The notes under the pieces are model-generated. The model did no database searches. It saw only the letters and a list, made by a program, of their open reading frames with translations, and was not told the origin of the DNA. The position numbers and the translations under genes were made by a program. Below, piece by piece: positions 61,710-64,000 of a stretch of 64,000 nucleotides of DNA. Source of the stretch: Theobroma cacao (Eukaryota; Streptophyta; Magnoliopsida; Malvales; Malvaceae); contig NC_030851.1 in assembly GCF_000208745.1 (NCBI RefSeq), positions 4,254,598 through 4,318,597 of the forward strand, read 5' to 3'. Every line of letters starts with the position of its first letter. The stretch's first letter is position 1.

Positions 61710-64000
61710 TTACAAACGTTGCCTCCGGCTTATATTCCCGCTTGAGTCGCTGCTAGAGGAAGAAGGATTGAGCCCGTATTCACTCGTGTTACCATAGTCG
61801 CTGCTTCCGTAGTCTTGGCAGTCCAAGGCCATTTTCCTAATCTTCTTCATGTCTATACCATGGGCATCAGTATCATAGTCATAGCTTGCCATTGAGCTGA
61901 ACCTTGAACTTTGGCCAGGTCTCATAGCGTCATTTAAGTCATCCATTGAAACATCATCTTCCAGTGCCCGCACAATCTGTTTCACGTGCATATATATGAT
62001 TCATCAATACTTCCCCTGTTTAGAAATTTTTTGAAGCATTGAAATATATTGATTGTCTCCCCTTCTCGGCCTCGCCCATGGATAGAAATTTACAAAGTGA
62101 GTATTCAGGTATGGTGGTAGGTGTATATATGAAGTGTTAGGTAGCAAATCATATTCAGGGGAAATAAGGTGCTTAAACATGTAACTCAACTTTTCCTAAC
62201 AGGACCTGAAATCTGAAGTATGTGGAGTTCATTTACCTGTCGCATTTTGGGTCGCCTTCTAGCTGAATGCCTAACACATGCACCGGCGCATGCAACCATG
62301 CGTACCATCTCATGCTGGACAAAATTGTTCTCCAGGCGTGGATCCACCAATTGACTGAAGTTTCCATCCTCCATTGCACTAGCGCATAAGGGTCTAGCCT
62401 GTTACGCATTTAAAGTTGAATTTTTCACCATCAGAATCTCTGAATCAATACTTTAAGCTTATAGATTAACAGAGGAGACATTTCGCACCCAGTCGACTAA
62501 GCTCTCATCCATCTCCCCGGTCAGGTCCAGAGGCCGACGTCCAGTTATCAATTCCAGGAGCACAACACCAAAGGAGAAAACATCAGATTTATCTGTCAGC
62601 TTGCCACTTGATGCGTATTCAGGAGCCAAGTAACTGCATCAGGTATTCTAATCAGATATATATGCCCAAAGCTTGTAGATTCAAAGAATCTAACTAATTT
62701 TGCTTACCCGAATGTTCCCATGACACGAGTTGAGACATGAGTATTGTTATCTTGAGAAAGTTTAGCCAACCCGAAATCTGCCACCTGTTTTCGCAATTCA
62801 GTATTTTCGAATAAGCTGAAACATACAAATCGATCCAATCAAACTATATTTTCAAGGTTATGACATACCTTGGCTTCAAAACTGAAATCAAGTAGGATGT
62901 TGGCAGATTTGATGTCTCTGTGAATAATGCCAGGGTGGCCTGCGTTCCTCAAATGGATTAGAAGAGAAGAAGAACGAATGTGAGGTACAGAGTTCAGTAA
63001 TGCTATATAAATTACTTACAATCTTCATGCAAGTATGCAAGACCTTTAGCTGCTCCCAGTGCAATTTTGAGCCTAGTAGGCCAGTCCATGGTCGGGAGAT
63101 CTTTCTCTGCATTCAAACAACGATGGCATTAAATACGAACACTTAGAACTAGCATGATGTAAGTTTGACTCTTCTCCAGTCTATCAAAGAATCTTCTTAA
63201 CGTACGGTTATGTTACTATCAGAATCTATATGTGAGTTAGTGATATTGCCAATAAAGGGTAATGTAGCCATTGCCTACCATGGAGGTGGAATTCGAGAGT
63301 TTTATTAGGCAGGAATTCGTAGACCAACATCTTTTTATCTCCTGCAATGGAATACCCAACAAGAGATACAAGGTGGCGATGATGGACGCGGCTAATAATC
63401 TCAACTTCAGCCTGAAATTCACGTTCACCCTGCCCGCTACCAGATTTGAGACTTTTAACAGCTACTTCTTTGCCACTGGGCAAAACTCCTTTGTGGACGA
63501 ACCCAAACCCACCTTGACCCAACAAGTTAGCTTCAGAGAACCCTTGAGTTGCAACCGCTAGATCTTCATAGGTGAAAGTGCTTTGTTTGAGCCCTAAAGC
63601 CACAGGTGAATATGCAGATGGCAAAGGCGGACCATGTTGACCCGAGTACCTTGAGCTCATTTCACTTGTCAAAGGCGGTATTTGCCCTCGTGGTTCTTGT
63701 GGCCACCCTCCACGACCTGCATTTCCACCGGGCGGCGGTGGTAAATTGATGGCAAGGTGACGATCATTAGCTTGGTACCCATTGCTCATGTTATTTGGTC
63801 TTCTTGGACTCAAGACATTTCCATATCCGACGCCACCTACACATTAACGCATTCTTAATCAAAATGCATGGCTTTTTTAAGAAAGATGATATTCACGCTT
63901 TTCGTATTTTGAAATATATTTACCTTTTGGTGGCATTGAATTTTTGTAGTATTGAATATGATTATCGAACTTTGACTTCTTTTTCTTTCTGTTGCATACT
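61710..64000 (-). CDS. Proline-rich extensin-like receptor kinase (PERK), C-terminal 480 residues; 5' end off the window
   Basis: A plasma-membrane receptor kinase thought to sense the cell wall through a proline-rich ectodomain. Eight exons are visible (minus): 64000-63924 (partial), 63836-63279, 63106-63020, 62939-62869, 62784-62708, 62633-62489, 62398-62237 and 61976-61710. The ectodomain and membrane helix lie beyond position 64000. The visible part starts with the basic juxtamembrane stretch ([18 protein letters not shown]) and a Gly/Pro-rich segment ([20 protein letters not shown]). The kinase has [41 protein letters not shown] and GTFGYLAPEYA, so all catalytic residues are present. A Ser/Tyr-rich tail ([18 protein letters not shown]) closes it. 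Position beside gamma-COP matches Arabidopsis PERK5 (At4g34440), but which PERK this is cannot be settled without the N-terminus. Confidence 0.94.

Overview
This is a nuclear segment from a flowering plant, almost certainly a dicot and probably a rosid. Genes are split by short AT-rich introns, intergenic DNA is very AT-rich with MITE-like elements, and the recognisable proteins match Arabidopsis families in length and motifs. The species cannot be fixed from sequence alone; a Malvaceae-type rosid such as cacao would fit but is only a guess. Three isolated N bases (18497, 25838, 40407), all in low-complexity DNA, mark it as a draft assembly.

Left half (1-24 kb). Cytosolic phenylalanyl-tRNA synthetase alpha (minus) is followed by the mitochondrial complex I subunit NDUFS8 (minus). 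NDUFS8 lies head to head with an NFD6-like organellar protein gene (plus). Next come an At1g01500-like membrane-anchored protein of unknown function (plus), an intronless CAF1 deadenylase gene broken by one in-frame TGA (plus), and a BTB/POZ protein (minus). Long AT-rich, repeat-bearing stretches separate them.

Middle (24-30 kb). This is a gene desert holding diverged AT-rich repeats, a 20-base C run and no supported gene.

Right half (30-64 kb). A gene-dense block holds a transmembrane receptor-like kinase, cyclase-associated protein (CAP), a GH17 beta-1,3-glucanase with an X8 module, a tRNA-Glu(UUC), the G-protein beta subunit (AGB1 type), coatomer gamma (minus) and the 3' part of a PERK-type kinase (minus, running off the right edge). 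From memory of Arabidopsis locus order, this matches At4g34500-At4g34440, so it is a conserved collinear block.

The genes are mostly unrelated housekeeping and signalling genes and do not form a pathway. I did not find a convincing new multi-gene system. The best leads are the single-stop CAF1 gene, the shared NDUFS8/NFD6 promoter with three site II motifs, two GC-AG introns in one gene, short upstream ORFs before the At1g01500-like gene, two inverted copies of one AT-rich element 37 kb apart, and a 69-bp minisatellite whose period keeps a reading frame open.
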